NCBI GenBank assembly: GCA_937905835.1 | Contig: CALCXK010000119.1 | Location: 1-53,266 of the forward strand | Reading direction: 5' to 3' | From: an uncultured Ilumatobacter sp. | GTDB lineage: Bacteria > Actinomycetota > Acidimicrobiia > Acidimicrobiales > Ilumatobacteraceae | Length of the DNA stretch: 53,266 nucleotides | In this document: in pieces, positions 16,918 through 24,425 of the stretch | Position numbering within the stretch: the first letter of the stretch is position 1 | How the letters are laid out: each line of letters starts with the position of its first letter | Notes under the pieces: generated by a model | What the model was told of the DNA's origin: nothing | The model's database searches: none | Seen by the model: the letters and a program-made list of their open reading frames with translations, nothing else | Program-made: the position numbers and the translations under genes

Positions 16918-18069
16918 ATGAGCAGCCGCACGACCCGCTGGGCCCGGCTGCCGCTCTACCTCGGCGGCATGATGGGCCCGTTCGGCACCACCGTCATTGT
17001 TCCGATGTTCCCAGAGCTCCGGGAGAACTTGAGTGCCTCGTCGGCGGCGGTCAGCTGGGGATTCACGATCTATATGCTCCCGTTCGCGGCCGCGCTCCTC
17101 GTGTCGGGCACGCTCGGCGAACGCTGGGGACGGCGTCGATCGGTCCGCTCCGCGTTTCTGGTCTTCGCCATCGCCTCGCTCCTCTGCGCCGTGGCACCCA
17201 ACCTCGCCGTGTTCCTCATCGGGCGAGCGTTGCAGGGCGTGGCAAATGCGTTCATCACGCCGCTACTCGTCGCCGGGCTCGCCGAGGTAGTCGAGCCGGC
17301 CGCATTCGGCCGATCGGTCGGCATCTACTCAAGCTTCCAGGCTGCCGGTGGCGGCCTGGCACCCGTGGTGGGCGGCCTCGCAGCTGATGTGAACTGGCGA
17401 TGGGCATTCGTCGGCGTGGCAATCATGGCAGCACTCCTGGCAACCGCTCCCCCGCCGGGCGAACCACGCATCGACGCAGCCGCGCCCGAGTTCCGGCCGC
17501 TCCTCACCCGACGCATGTTGGTCTTCGGTGGCGGCGTGTTCTTCGCGGCAGCCGGCCCGATCGGCATCGCTGTACTGGTCGGCGTGACGGCGCGCGACGA
17601 GTTGCACCTGTCCGGTGGTGCAGCAGGCCTCTTGCTGCTCTGCGGACCGCTTGCAGCGATGATCACCGGCCCGTGGTGGGGTCGGCTCCTCGACAACTGG
17701 GGGCCACGGCGGAGCGGCCTGGTTGCCACCGCCGCCGCAACGACGGTCGGTGGGTTCCTCGCCCTCGGCACCACACCCGTTTCGCTCGCCATGATCAGCG
17801 CAGCGAGTGGTGCGCTGGTCGGCTTCGTTATCGTTGTCGTGCAGTCGCTGGCAAGCACCGTCGTCGACGGTAACCGAGGCGGCGCGCTGTCGTTCGTGCT
17901 GGCCTTCCGATTCCTCGGGCACGGCATCGGCCCGGTCATCTGGATTCCTGTGCTCGGCATGAGCGTGCCGGGTGCACTGATCGGTGCCGCCTCGCTCGGC
18001 ATCATCACGTTCGCTGCCTTCTGGGTCGTGACCCGACCGTCAAACACAGCGCTGCATTCCCCTGCCTAA
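16918..18069 (+). CDS. Major facilitator superfamily transporter
   Basis: About 383 residues with twelve predicted membrane helices. The MFS motif A-like loop GTLGERWGRRRSV lies between helices 2 and 3, and RSVGIYSSFQAAGGGLAPVVGG marks helix 5. The central loop is short, and the second half repeats the pattern (GRLLDNWGPRRSGL). It looks like a drug/metabolite efflux member, but the substrate is unknown. The start follows from the TAGCGT hexamer. The CysO-like gene follows after 60 bp on the same strand. Confidence 0.85.
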   Translation: MSSRTTRWARLPLYLGGMMGPFGTTVIVPMFPELRENLSASSAAVSWGFTIYMLPFAAALLVSGTLGERWGRRRSVRSAFLVFAIASLLCAVAPNLAVFLIGRALQGVANAFITPLLVAGLAEVVEPAAFGRSVGIYSSFQAAGGGLAPVVGGLAADVNWRWAFVGVAIMAALLATAPPPGEPRIDAAAPEFRPLLTRRMLVFGGGVFFAAAGPIGIAVLVGVTARDELHLSGGAAGLLLLCGPLAAMITGPWWGRLLDNWGPRRSGLVATAAATTVGGFLALGTTPVSLAMISAASGALVGFVIVVVQSLASTVVDGNRGGALSFVLAFRFLGHGIGPVIWIPVLGMSVPGALIGAASLGIITFAAFWVVTRPSNTALHSPA

Positions 18070-18117
18070 CGTGATGCTTCCTCCCCTATTCCCGACCAGT
18101 CTGGTAAGGATTACCGG

Positions 18118-18123
18118 TATCGT
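18118..18123 (+). promoter_or_regulatory. -10 element TATCGT before the sulfur-carrier gene
   Basis: TATCGT ends 6 bp before ATG 18130, consistent with leaderless transcription. Confidence 0.5.
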
Positions 18124-18129
18124 GTTCCA

Positions 18130-18405
18130 ATGGCAGTGAACGTACGAATCCCCACCACAATGCGCCCGATCACGGGCGGCGAGAAGCAGGTTGCCCTTGA
18201 GCCCGGTTCGCTGTTCGAGGTCATCGCTGCCCTCGAAGCCAAGCACCCCGGCATGGGCGAGCGCCTCATCGACGAAGACGGGGCTCTGCGCAAGTTCGTC
18301 AACGTCTTCGTCGATGACGACGACGTCCGGTACCTCAACGGCCTCGACACCGCCGTCAAAGATAACTGGACCGTCAGCATCATTCCTGCCGTCGCCGGCG
18401 GCTGA
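18130..18405 (+). CDS. Ubiquitin-like sulfur carrier (CysO/MoaD/ThiS family)
   Basis: A 91-residue beta-grasp protein ending in Gly-Gly, the tail that is thiocarboxylated in sulfur carriers. The pattern, MAVNVRIPTTMRPITGGEKQ at the start, FVNVFVDDDDVRYLNGLDT in the middle and VSIIPAVAGG at the end, is closest to mycobacterial CysO, which donates sulfur for cysteine synthesis with CysM. MoaD would be the main alternative. No cysM, mec or moeZ gene is adjacent. The neighbouring FdhD is also a sulfur-transfer protein, but no link is proven. Confidence 0.85.
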   Translation: MAVNVRIPTTMRPITGGEKQVALEPGSLFEVIAALEAKHPGMGERLIDEDGALRKFVNVFVDDDDVRYLNGLDTAVKDNWTVSIIPAVAGG

Positions 18406-18538
18406 TCCAGGTTCCACCTCCACGTCGGAGCTGCGGCACTCCCGGCGCATTTCGAGACCGAATCCACAGTGCTGTATCCCGGCGTCACCGCACGCACCGG
18501 TTGACGGCTGATGCGCACCATCGCTGATCCATCAGGCG

Positions 18539-18544
18539 TAGGGT
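18539..18544 (+). promoter_or_regulatory. -10 element TAGGGT before glycerate kinase
   Basis: TAGGGT ends 5 bp before ATG 18550. The spacing is at the short limit for a leaderless start. Confidence 0.35.
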
Positions 18545-18549
18545 GCGCC

Positions 18550-19557
18550 ATGCGCGTGTTGGCGGCACCTGACAAGTTCAAGGGCACAGCGACCGCGCAC
18601 GAGGTGGCCCAGGCGATCGGCCATGCGTGCTGGGAGCTCGACATCGAATGCATCGAACTCCCGATAGCCGACGGTGGCGATGGGATCCTCGACGTGCTCG
18701 GTGGCCCCAACCGCACCTCGATCGTCACCGGGCCGCTCGGCAACCCGATCGAGGCGGCCTGGCGGCTCCACAAAGACACCGCTGTCATCGAAATGGCCAG
18801 GGCAAGCGGCTTGGTACTCGCCGGCGGCAAGACTGGCAACAACCCACTCGACGCCACCACCACGGGCACTGGTGAGCTGATCGACAAGGCGCTCGATCTT
18901 GGAGCCAAGCGCATCGTCGTCGGCCTCGGCGGTTCGGCATCCACCGATGGCGGATTCGGCGCAATTCGCGCCATCAGTGCAATCTCGCGGCTTAAACAGA
19001 TCGACCTGCTCGTCGCCTGCGACGTGAAGACCACGTTCACCGACGCTGCGATCGTCTTTGGCCCACAGAAAGGTGCGTCACCAGCACAGGTCAAGATGCT
19101 CACACGGAGACTTGACCGGCTCGCTCAGATGTTCGTCGAAGACTTCGCCTTCGATGTCACCGCTGTCGAAGGCGGCGGCGCCGCAGGCGGCCTCGGCGGC
19201 GCACTTGCTGCAATCGGTGGGCGGCTCGTCCCCGGCTTCGAACTCGTTGCCGATGAACTCGATCTGTACGACGTGCTCCCGACCGTTGACCTGGTGATCA
19301 CCGGCGAGGGCCACCTCGACGAAACGAGCTTCGACGGCAAAGTCATCGGCGGCATCACCGAACTGGCGGGCGAATACGGCGTACCGGTCGCAGCGATCGT
19401 CGGCGTTGCCGATCACGCGGTAGTGCGCGAGTGGGCCGACCGCATCACAGTCGAATCACTCGTCGAACGCTTCGGCGAAGACGTCGCCCTCCATCAGACA
19501 AAAGAGAGCATCCAGCGCGCAGCAACACTGCTGCTTCGCTCACACCTCGACCAATAG
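18550..19557 (+). CDS. Glycerate kinase (GlxK/GarK family)
   Basis: 335 residues of the glycerate kinase type-2 family, which phosphorylates D-glycerate and links glycolate/glyoxylate use to glycolysis. Signature segments are LAAPDKFKGTATAHEVA at residues 4-20, LPIADGGDGILDVL, the glycine-rich IVVGLGGSASTDGGFG, and ITGEGHLDETSFDGKV near the C-terminus. ATG 18550 begins right where family homology starts; a further in-frame ATG at 18511 would add 13 unusual residues. No other glyoxylate-pathway gene is adjacent. The gene converges on the LytR_C gene. Confidence 0.9.
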   Translation: MRVLAAPDKFKGTATAHEVAQAIGHACWELDIECIELPIADGGDGILDVLGGPNRTSIVTGPLGNPIEAAWRLHKDTAVIEMARASGLVLAGGKTGNNPLDATTTGTGELIDKALDLGAKRIVVGLGGSASTDGGFGAIRAISAISRLKQIDLLVACDVKTTFTDAAIVFGPQKGASPAQVKMLTRRLDRLAQMFVEDFAFDVTAVEGGGAAGGLGGALAAIGGRLVPGFELVADELDLYDVLPTVDLVITGEGHLDETSFDGKVIGGITELAGEYGVPVAAIVGVADHAVVREWADRITVESLVERFGEDVALHQTKESIQRAATLLLRSHLDQ

Positions 19558-19560
19558 ATA

Positions 19561-19587
19561 CGAACGGGGCCCGGCCCCAACCGTTCG
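19561..19587. terminator. GC-rich hairpin between convergent glycerate kinase and LytR_C genes
   Basis: GGGGCC (19566-19571) and GGCCCC (19573-19578) form a perfect inverted repeat about a single C. Outside it, CGAAC (19561-19565) can pair with GTTCG (19583-19587). It fills the gap between two stop codons, so a bidirectional terminator is likely. Confidence 0.55.
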
Positions 19588-20307
19588 CTATTCGCCAGTG
19601 GTTTCTTCGGCATTCGGGTCAGCTGGTGCAACGACGTCGCCAGCGACAACCGGAGCCGAGCCGAGTTCAGCGGTTGGCACCCCACCCGCTTCAGCGAGCT
19701 GCACAAGTGTCATGTCGACCTGGTTGTTACCGAGGACGACGAGTACGCCGGCTTCACCGAGCGAACCATTCATGGTCGGCGCAGGGGTCGAGACGGTGAG
19801 GACAGACACGTTGCCAAGCGTCCGAGCGACTGATTCGGCGACGGTTTGAGCCGAGGTGTTTGCCGGGTCGAAGTAGACAATGCTGTCGTCGATCGTCTGT
19901 CCGGCGTTCACGGGTGAGCCCATTTTGTAGCCAGCGCTCGCCAGCGTTTCGCTCATCCGGCCGGCAGAGCCGGCGACGTTGTTCCCGTTGGCGACAACGA
20001 CGACGGCACCTTCGGTCACGAGCGCGACCGTCGTCGTGGTCATCGGCGCTGCCGTAGTGGCGACACCGACATCAATGGTGGTCGTCGTACTACCAGCCCT
20101 GACGACTTGTTCGGATGGGTCGCCTGAACCGGCAGCCGAGCTGTCTTGATTGGTCAAGTCACGAAGGATCAAAAAGCCTGCAATGACCGCTACGACGGCC
20201 AGCACGATGCTGAGCGTCGAGCCAACGGGCGAACCGCTGACACCCTGGCGTGGGCTCCGGCGAGTAGCTCCTCCGCCTCCACCAACTGCGAGATCTTCAT
20301 TGCTCAT
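19588..20307 (-). CDS. LytR C-terminal domain (LytR_C) membrane protein
   Basis: 239 residues. The N-terminus is short and cytoplasmic with a Gly run. One membrane helix follows at about residues 31-46 (LSIVLAVVAVIAGFLIL), then a Thr-rich linker. The extracytoplasmic LytR_C domain starts at about residue 100 (AVVVVANGNNVAGSAGRMSETLASAGY) and continues to a second related half. Such domains occur on LytR-CpsA-Psr cell-wall glycopolymer ligases; here the catalytic LCP domain is absent, so the protein is probably an accessory cell-envelope factor. ATG 20307 overlaps the stop of the DUF3263 gene (ATGA), indicating coupling. Confidence 0.85.
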   Translation of the reverse strand: MSNEDLAVGGGGGATRRSPRQGVSGSPVGSTLSIVLAVVAVIAGFLILRDLTNQDSSAAGSGDPSEQVVRAGSTTTTIDVGVATTAAPMTTTTVALVTEGAVVVVANGNNVAGSAGRMSETLASAGYKMGSPVNAGQTIDDSIVYFDPANTSAQTVAESVARTLGNVSVLTVSTPAPTMNGSLGEAGVLVVLGNNQVDMTLVQLAEAGGVPTAELGSAPVVAGDVVAPADPNAEETTGE

Positions 20308-20612
20308 GCGTGCACTCCTTCTCCTGAAGCGGACGCGGCGACGCCGTCAATCCGTGCCTTGCGTGCCCGTAGCCGAAGGCGCTTGAGTCGGCGAACCACG
20401 AGCGGATCGTGCTCCACAGCATCAGAGTTTTCGAGCACGATGGTTATCTCGGCGTCGTATTCCTCGGGTGAACACTGGAAACGAGCGCGAACCACCTGAT
20501 CGCGTGGCTCGTCGTTGCTCCACCATGAGCGTTCAAAATCGAGCATGGCGGCATGTCGTTCGCTGAGCATCACTGCACAGACTGCCTGTTCCGCAGCGCG
20601 AATTACAAGCAC
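20304..20612 (-). CDS. DUF3263 family protein
   Basis: About 102 residues. The core AAMLDFERSWWSNDEPRD, then CSPEEYDAEITIVLENSDAVEHDPLVVRRLKRLR, matches the actinobacterial DUF3263 family, predicted to be a small helix-turn-helix-like protein with a basic C-terminal segment. Function is unknown. It is translationally coupled to the LytR_C gene, a pairing seen in other actinobacteria. The start is uncertain: GTG 20612 has TATCTT 5 bp upstream, and ATG 20570 begins nearer the conserved core. Confidence 0.75.
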   Translation of the reverse strand: MLVIRAAEQAVCAVMLSERHAAMLDFERSWWSNDEPRDQVVRARFQCSPEEYDAEITIVLENSDAVEHDPLVVRRLKRLRLRARKARIDGVAASASGEGVHA

Positions 20613-20617
20613 CACGC

Positions 20618-20627
20618 AAGATATGTT
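20618..20627. promoter_or_regulatory. Back-to-back -10 elements for DUF3263 (-) and udk (+)
   Basis: On the plus strand TATGTT (20622-20627) lies 8 bp before the udk ATG. On the minus strand TATCTT (20623-20618) lies 5 bp before GTG 20612. The two hexamers overlap, so RNA polymerase cannot occupy both at once. Confidence 0.45.
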
Positions 20628-20635
20628 GCTGATTC

Positions 20636-21268
20636 ATGGCCGAACATGCGACCAACCGCCCCTTCCTGATCGGCGTCGCTGGCGGCAGCAGCTCCGGCAA
20701 GACCACGATTTCCGAGCGACTCGTCGAGCTGACGGGCGAAGAACACCTGTCTCGAATTGAGCTCGACTCGTATTATCTCGACCGCACAGATCAGCCCTGG
20801 GAAGCGCGTGCAAAGGCCAACTACGACCATCCCGACGCCTTCGACTGGCCCCTGCTGAACGGCCATCTGGCCACACTGGCCAACGGCGAATCTGTCGAAG
20901 TTCCGATCTACGACTACGCCGATCACAACCGCAGCGGTGAGACCCGCACGGTTCAACCGAAGAAGATCGTCGTGGTCGACGGCATCCTGGTCCTCTGGGA
21001 CCGGGCGCTCCGCGAGCGTTTCGACCTCAAGATCTTCGTCGATACGGCACCGGACATCCGCTTTATCCGTCGCCTCACCCGCGACGTCGCCGACCGCGGA
21101 CGCACCGTTGAGAGCGTCATCGACCAGTACCTCGAAACCGTGCGGCCCGCCCACGAGCGCTTCATCGAGCCCAGCAAGCGCCACGCCGATGTCATCATTC
21201 CCGAAGGTGGCCTCAACCGTCCAGCCCTCGAAGTTCTCCTTGCCCGCGTCCGCGAACTCACCGTCTGA
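20636..21268 (+). CDS. udk: Uridine kinase
   Basis: A 210-residue P-loop kinase that phosphorylates uridine/cytidine to UMP/CMP in pyrimidine salvage. The Walker A motif GGSSSGKT is at residues 16-23. ELDSYYLDRTDQPWEARAKANYDHPDAFDW is the typical uridine kinase acceptor-binding segment, followed by VEVPIYDYADHNRS and VVVDGILVLWDRALRERFD. The length matches the family. It is divergent from the DUF3263 gene with overlapping promoter hexamers, and 55 bp precede the acyl-CoA dehydrogenase gene. Confidence 0.92.
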   Translation: MAEHATNRPFLIGVAGGSSSGKTTISERLVELTGEEHLSRIELDSYYLDRTDQPWEARAKANYDHPDAFDWPLLNGHLATLANGESVEVPIYDYADHNRSGETRTVQPKKIVVVDGILVLWDRALRERFDLKIFVDTAPDIRFIRRLTRDVADRGRTVESVIDQYLETVRPAHERFIEPSKRHADVIIPEGGLNRPALEVLLARVRELTV

Positions 21269-21323
21269 GACAACTTGGCTCCCGGCACCGTGTCGTCTTG
21301 GCCTCCTGCGCGAGACTCGGGGT

Positions 21324-22469
21324 ATGTCGACGATGTATGACGGGACGCACGAACTGTTCCGGGAGAGCTTCGCTGCCTTCGTCGATGCCGAGATGGTCCC
21401 GAAGTACCACGACTGGGAGGTCGCCGGAATCATGGACCGGGAGCTGTACACCACTGCCGGCAAGCACGGTTTCGTCGGCATGGCCGTTCCCGAGCAGCAC
21501 GGTGGCGGCGGGAGCGACGACTTTCGGTTCAACGCGATTATCGCCGAGGAGCTTGCCAAGCGCGGGATCAACGGCGCCGGCCTCGGCCTGACGCTCCACA
21601 ACGACATCGTCACCCCGTATTTCATCGAATACTGCAATGACGAGCAAGCCGATCGCTGGCTGCCAGGGATCGCATCGGGCGAGCTGGTCACAGCAATCGC
21701 GATGACCGAGCCCGGCACCGGCTCCGACCTCGCTGGCATCACGACCACCGCCGTGCGCGACGGCGATGAGTTCGTGCTGAACGGGGCCAAAACATTCATC
21801 ACCAACGGCATCAACTCTGACCTCGTCGTCGTCGTGTGTATTACCGACCCCGAGGCAGGCCGCGGCGGAATGTCGCTGCTGGTCGTCGAGCGCGGCATGG
21901 ACGGTTTCGAGCGCGGCCGCAACCTCGACAAGATCGGGCAGAAGTCCGCCGACACCGCCGAACTGTTCTTCTCAGATGTCCGCGTTCCGGCAGCCAATGT
22001 CCTCGGAGAGGAGGGCAAGGCAATGGAGTACCTCGCCTTCAACCTCGCTCAAGAGCGGCTGTCGATCGGTATTTTCGGTGTCGCTGCCGCGAAGGCCGCA
22101 CTCGACTGGACGGTGGAGTACGTCAAGGAGCGCACCGCCTTCGGCACAACGATCGCCTCGTTCCAGAACACCAAGTTTGTACTCGCCGAAGTCGCCACCG
22201 AGGTTGCTGTTGCCCAGCCGTTCATCGACCAATGCCTGCTCAAACTGAACGAGGGCACGCTTACCCCCGCTGAGGCAGCGATGGCGAAGCTGCACGGCAC
22301 CGAATTGCAAAACCGTGCAACCGACCGCTGCCTCCAACTGTTCGGCGGCTACGGCTTCATGACCGAGTACCCGATCGGGCCGGCCTACGTCGATGCCCGC
22401 GTCACGACGATCTACGGCGGCACCAGCGAGATCATGAAAACGATCATCAGCAAGGAAGTCCTGAAGTAG
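21324..22469 (+). CDS. Acyl-CoA dehydrogenase (long-chain type)
   Basis: A 381-residue flavoenzyme that introduces an alpha-beta double bond into acyl-CoA. The FAD/substrate segments AIAMTEPGTGSDLAGI (about residues 125-139), FITNGINSDLVVVV and FGGYGFMTEYPIGPAYVDAR are present. The end motif is IYGGTSEIMK rather than IYEGT, so the base used by medium-chain enzymes is missing. The candidate catalytic base is Glu244 in LAQERLSI, as in long-chain and isovaleryl-CoA dehydrogenases. ATG 21324 is the first start at the family N-terminus. An electron-transfer flavoprotein is not in the window. The acyl-CoA ligase further right may belong to the same lipid metabolism. Confidence 0.9.
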   Translation: MSTMYDGTHELFRESFAAFVDAEMVPKYHDWEVAGIMDRELYTTAGKHGFVGMAVPEQHGGGGSDDFRFNAIIAEELAKRGINGAGLGLTLHNDIVTPYFIEYCNDEQADRWLPGIASGELVTAIAMTEPGTGSDLAGITTTAVRDGDEFVLNGAKTFITNGINSDLVVVVCITDPEAGRGGMSLLVVERGMDGFERGRNLDKIGQKSADTAELFFSDVRVPAANVLGEEGKAMEYLAFNLAQERLSIGIFGVAAAKAALDWTVEYVKERTAFGTTIASFQNTKFVLAEVATEVAVAQPFIDQCLLKLNEGTLTPAEAAMAKLHGTELQNRATDRCLQLFGGYGFMTEYPIGPAYVDARVTTIYGGTSEIMKTIISKEVLK

Positions 22470-22482
22470 GGCGCTCGGCGAT

Positions 22483-22568
22483 CTCGGGACCCCACGCAGC
22501 AGATTCCGCTCTGAAGCGTCCCGAGTTCCGCGTGGCGGTCCACAGAGTTGCGAAAGGGGCCTGACCCC
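22483..22568. terminator. Inverted repeats between convergent acyl-CoA dehydrogenase and PEP-utilizing genes
   Basis: CTCGGGAC (22483-22490) is matched by GTCCCGAG (22518-22525) across a 27-nt loop. A second small stem, GGGG-CCTGA-CCCC, lies at 22556-22568, just before the convergent stop codon. Both fit transcription ends; no strong U-run follows. Confidence 0.4.
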
Positions 22569-22576
22569 ATCCGTAA

Positions 22577-24322
22577 CTATTCGAGGCTCAGGATCGTGAC
22601 TTCTCCGGTATCGCCGTTGACCTTGATCATGGCGCCATCCGGGATCTTCTCGGTGGCCTGCGTCGCGCTGATCACGCACGGTATACCGAGCTCGCGGCTG
22701 ACGATAATCGCGTGCGACAACGCAGCACCGACGTCGACAACCACGGCAGCCGACGGGACAAAGAGCGGAGTCCATGACGGGTCAGTAATCGGCGCGATCA
22801 GGATGTCGCCCGGTTCAAGCGCGACCGGATTGTGGCTGTCGAGGATGACGCGGGCACGCCCCTCGGCCGAGCCGGGGCATCCTGGCATCCCCTGCAGCAT
22901 GTCGCCTGCAACGAGCTTGTCGGGAACATCTTCGCCCTTGATCCGCCATGCCGACGGCGGCTCCGGATGTCCGTCAAAGACAAACGGCGGCTCACGCGTG
23001 AGCAGGTCGCCGTACTCGGCACGACGCTGCCGCACGATGTTGAGCATCGAGGTCGGGGCCGCAAGAAGCGCAGGCCACTCATCCTCTTGGACCATCGCAA
23101 AGTCTTCAATCTCGTCAAAGCCACCGGCCTCGACGATACGGCGACCCAGTTCGCGGAGCGCGACGCGTAATTCGTGGATGAAACGGATGTTGTTGGTCTT
23201 GGAGCGCTCGCGACCGGGCAGCCACGCAGCTGACGATGCGATCGCTGCGCTGAGCTGGCCGTGCGTTTCAGCATCGCCTTCAACCATGGCCAGCAAAATT
23301 GCACTCACTGTTGCACGCTCAGATGCACGCGCTTCGAATTGAAGGCCCGGCGCCATTCTTGCGGGCGAGATGCGCATCCGATCGATGGCGCTGAGGGCCA
23401 GTTCGGGATGTGTCTCCCACGAGTTCGAGCGGGTCTCCCACTCATTTGGACCGCGGGATCCAAACTCGTAAAGGAATGCCTCGAACTGTTCGAGCCAGGC
23501 GGCCACATCAGCTCCACAACTCCCGCGGAGACGATCGAGCATGCCGTGAACTCCGGCGTCGAATGCCGCCGTAACCTCAGCGCTGGCCGCTGCGCTTCGT
23601 CCAAGATCCCACATGGCGTGCGATGGCTCAGCAGAATCGACCTGGCCAATACCGGCGATGATCGGCATGAACAGATCGGGGCGGCCGACCGCCGTAGCGG
23701 CAGCACTGATGATGCCGACGGGCACGGTTGCCATGTACGTGGTGAAGATGTGGTGCGCGAAGTATCGCCGATGCCCCAGAGCCGCTTTTGCGTAGAGTTG
23801 CCAGATTTCGTCGTCCGCCATCGCCGCGTAATCGGGCCGGTCGGCCCGCAGCTGCCGTGTGTCATTGCGGTCCGCGGTCAGTTCGTCGAGTTCGTCGATC
23901 TTCGTGAGCGAGAGCGCCCAGCCGAACGTGTCGCCGGTCTTCTTGGTTGCCACAAGGTCTTCGTCACCATCAACAGCGACGTAGGGCGGGATGCCTGGCT
24001 GCGCGCCGAAGAACTGTTCGTCCATGTCCTTCCATGTCAGACCGGGCGCACGCTCGCCGAACAGGCGGATCAGCGACGCGTTGAGGTAGCAGTAGCCGCC
24101 AACGATGCCCAACTGAGCCATCTCGTCAGGCGGGAACTCGTCCATCTGGAAGGCGCCGATGCGCTCCCATGCTTCGCGCCATGCGATCTCAGAGTGGAAC
24201 ATGATTCCCGAGCCGGTGAGCGGCGTTACGGGTTCAGGAAAGACCTCACCGACGTTGGCTCGGGTGTAGAGAGGAAACCGCACTGACAGCTCGGAATCGG
24301 TGACGTAGTACTTCTCGCTCAT
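22577..24322 (-). CDS. PEP-utilizing enzyme mobile-domain protein lacking ATP-grasp
   Basis: 581 residues. The start (LYTRANVGEVFPEPVTPLTG) and middle resemble the substrate and linker parts of rifampin phosphotransferase/PEP synthase-like proteins. The C-terminal 80 residues form the swivelling phosphohistidine domain, with GDILIAPITDPSWTPLFV and GAALSHAIIVSRELGIP, where His537 is the expected phospho-acceptor. The usual N-terminal ATP-binding domain (PPDK_N) is absent, so phosphate must come from elsewhere or the protein has another role. A G-rich ribosome site (GGGGG) precedes ATG 24322. It is 103 bp downstream of the acyl-CoA ligase gene on the same strand. Confidence 0.8.
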   Translation of the reverse strand: MSEKYYVTDSELSVRFPLYTRANVGEVFPEPVTPLTGSGIMFHSEIAWREAWERIGAFQMDEFPPDEMAQLGIVGGYCYLNASLIRLFGERAPGLTWKDMDEQFFGAQPGIPPYVAVDGDEDLVATKKTGDTFGWALSLTKIDELDELTADRNDTRQLRADRPDYAAMADDEIWQLYAKAALGHRRYFAHHIFTTYMATVPVGIISAAATAVGRPDLFMPIIAGIGQVDSAEPSHAMWDLGRSAAASAEVTAAFDAGVHGMLDRLRGSCGADVAAWLEQFEAFLYEFGSRGPNEWETRSNSWETHPELALSAIDRMRISPARMAPGLQFEARASERATVSAILLAMVEGDAETHGQLSAAIASSAAWLPGRERSKTNNIRFIHELRVALRELGRRIVEAGGFDEIEDFAMVQEDEWPALLAAPTSMLNIVRQRRAEYGDLLTREPPFVFDGHPEPPSAWRIKGEDVPDKLVAGDMLQGMPGCPGSAEGRARVILDSHNPVALEPGDILIAPITDPSWTPLFVPSAAVVVDVGAALSHAIIVSRELGIPCVISATQATEKIPDGAMIKVNGDTGEVTILSLE

Positions 24323-24399
24323 TGCAGAAACCCCCAGATCAACGGCGTTGCGTCAAAGATCACACTACACATCCTCACGAGGCGGAGATGGACGAGCGG

Positions 24400-24420
24400 A
24401 CACTGTGCCTGGCACAGTGT
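24400..24420. repeat. Perfect inverted repeat after the acyl-CoA ligase gene
   Basis: ACACTGTGCC (24400-24409) and GGCACAGTGT (24411-24420) are exact complements about a single T, beginning 5 bp after the ligase stop. With a minimal loop it would make an 8-9-bp hairpin. It may be a terminator, a REP-like element or an operator for the PEP-utilizing gene downstream. Confidence 0.7.
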
Positions 24421-24425
24421 TGCTG

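Noticed and set aside
20603..22042. 479-codon open frame on the minus strand
   Set aside because: Antisense to uridine kinase and acyl-CoA dehydrogenase, both recognised by clear motifs.
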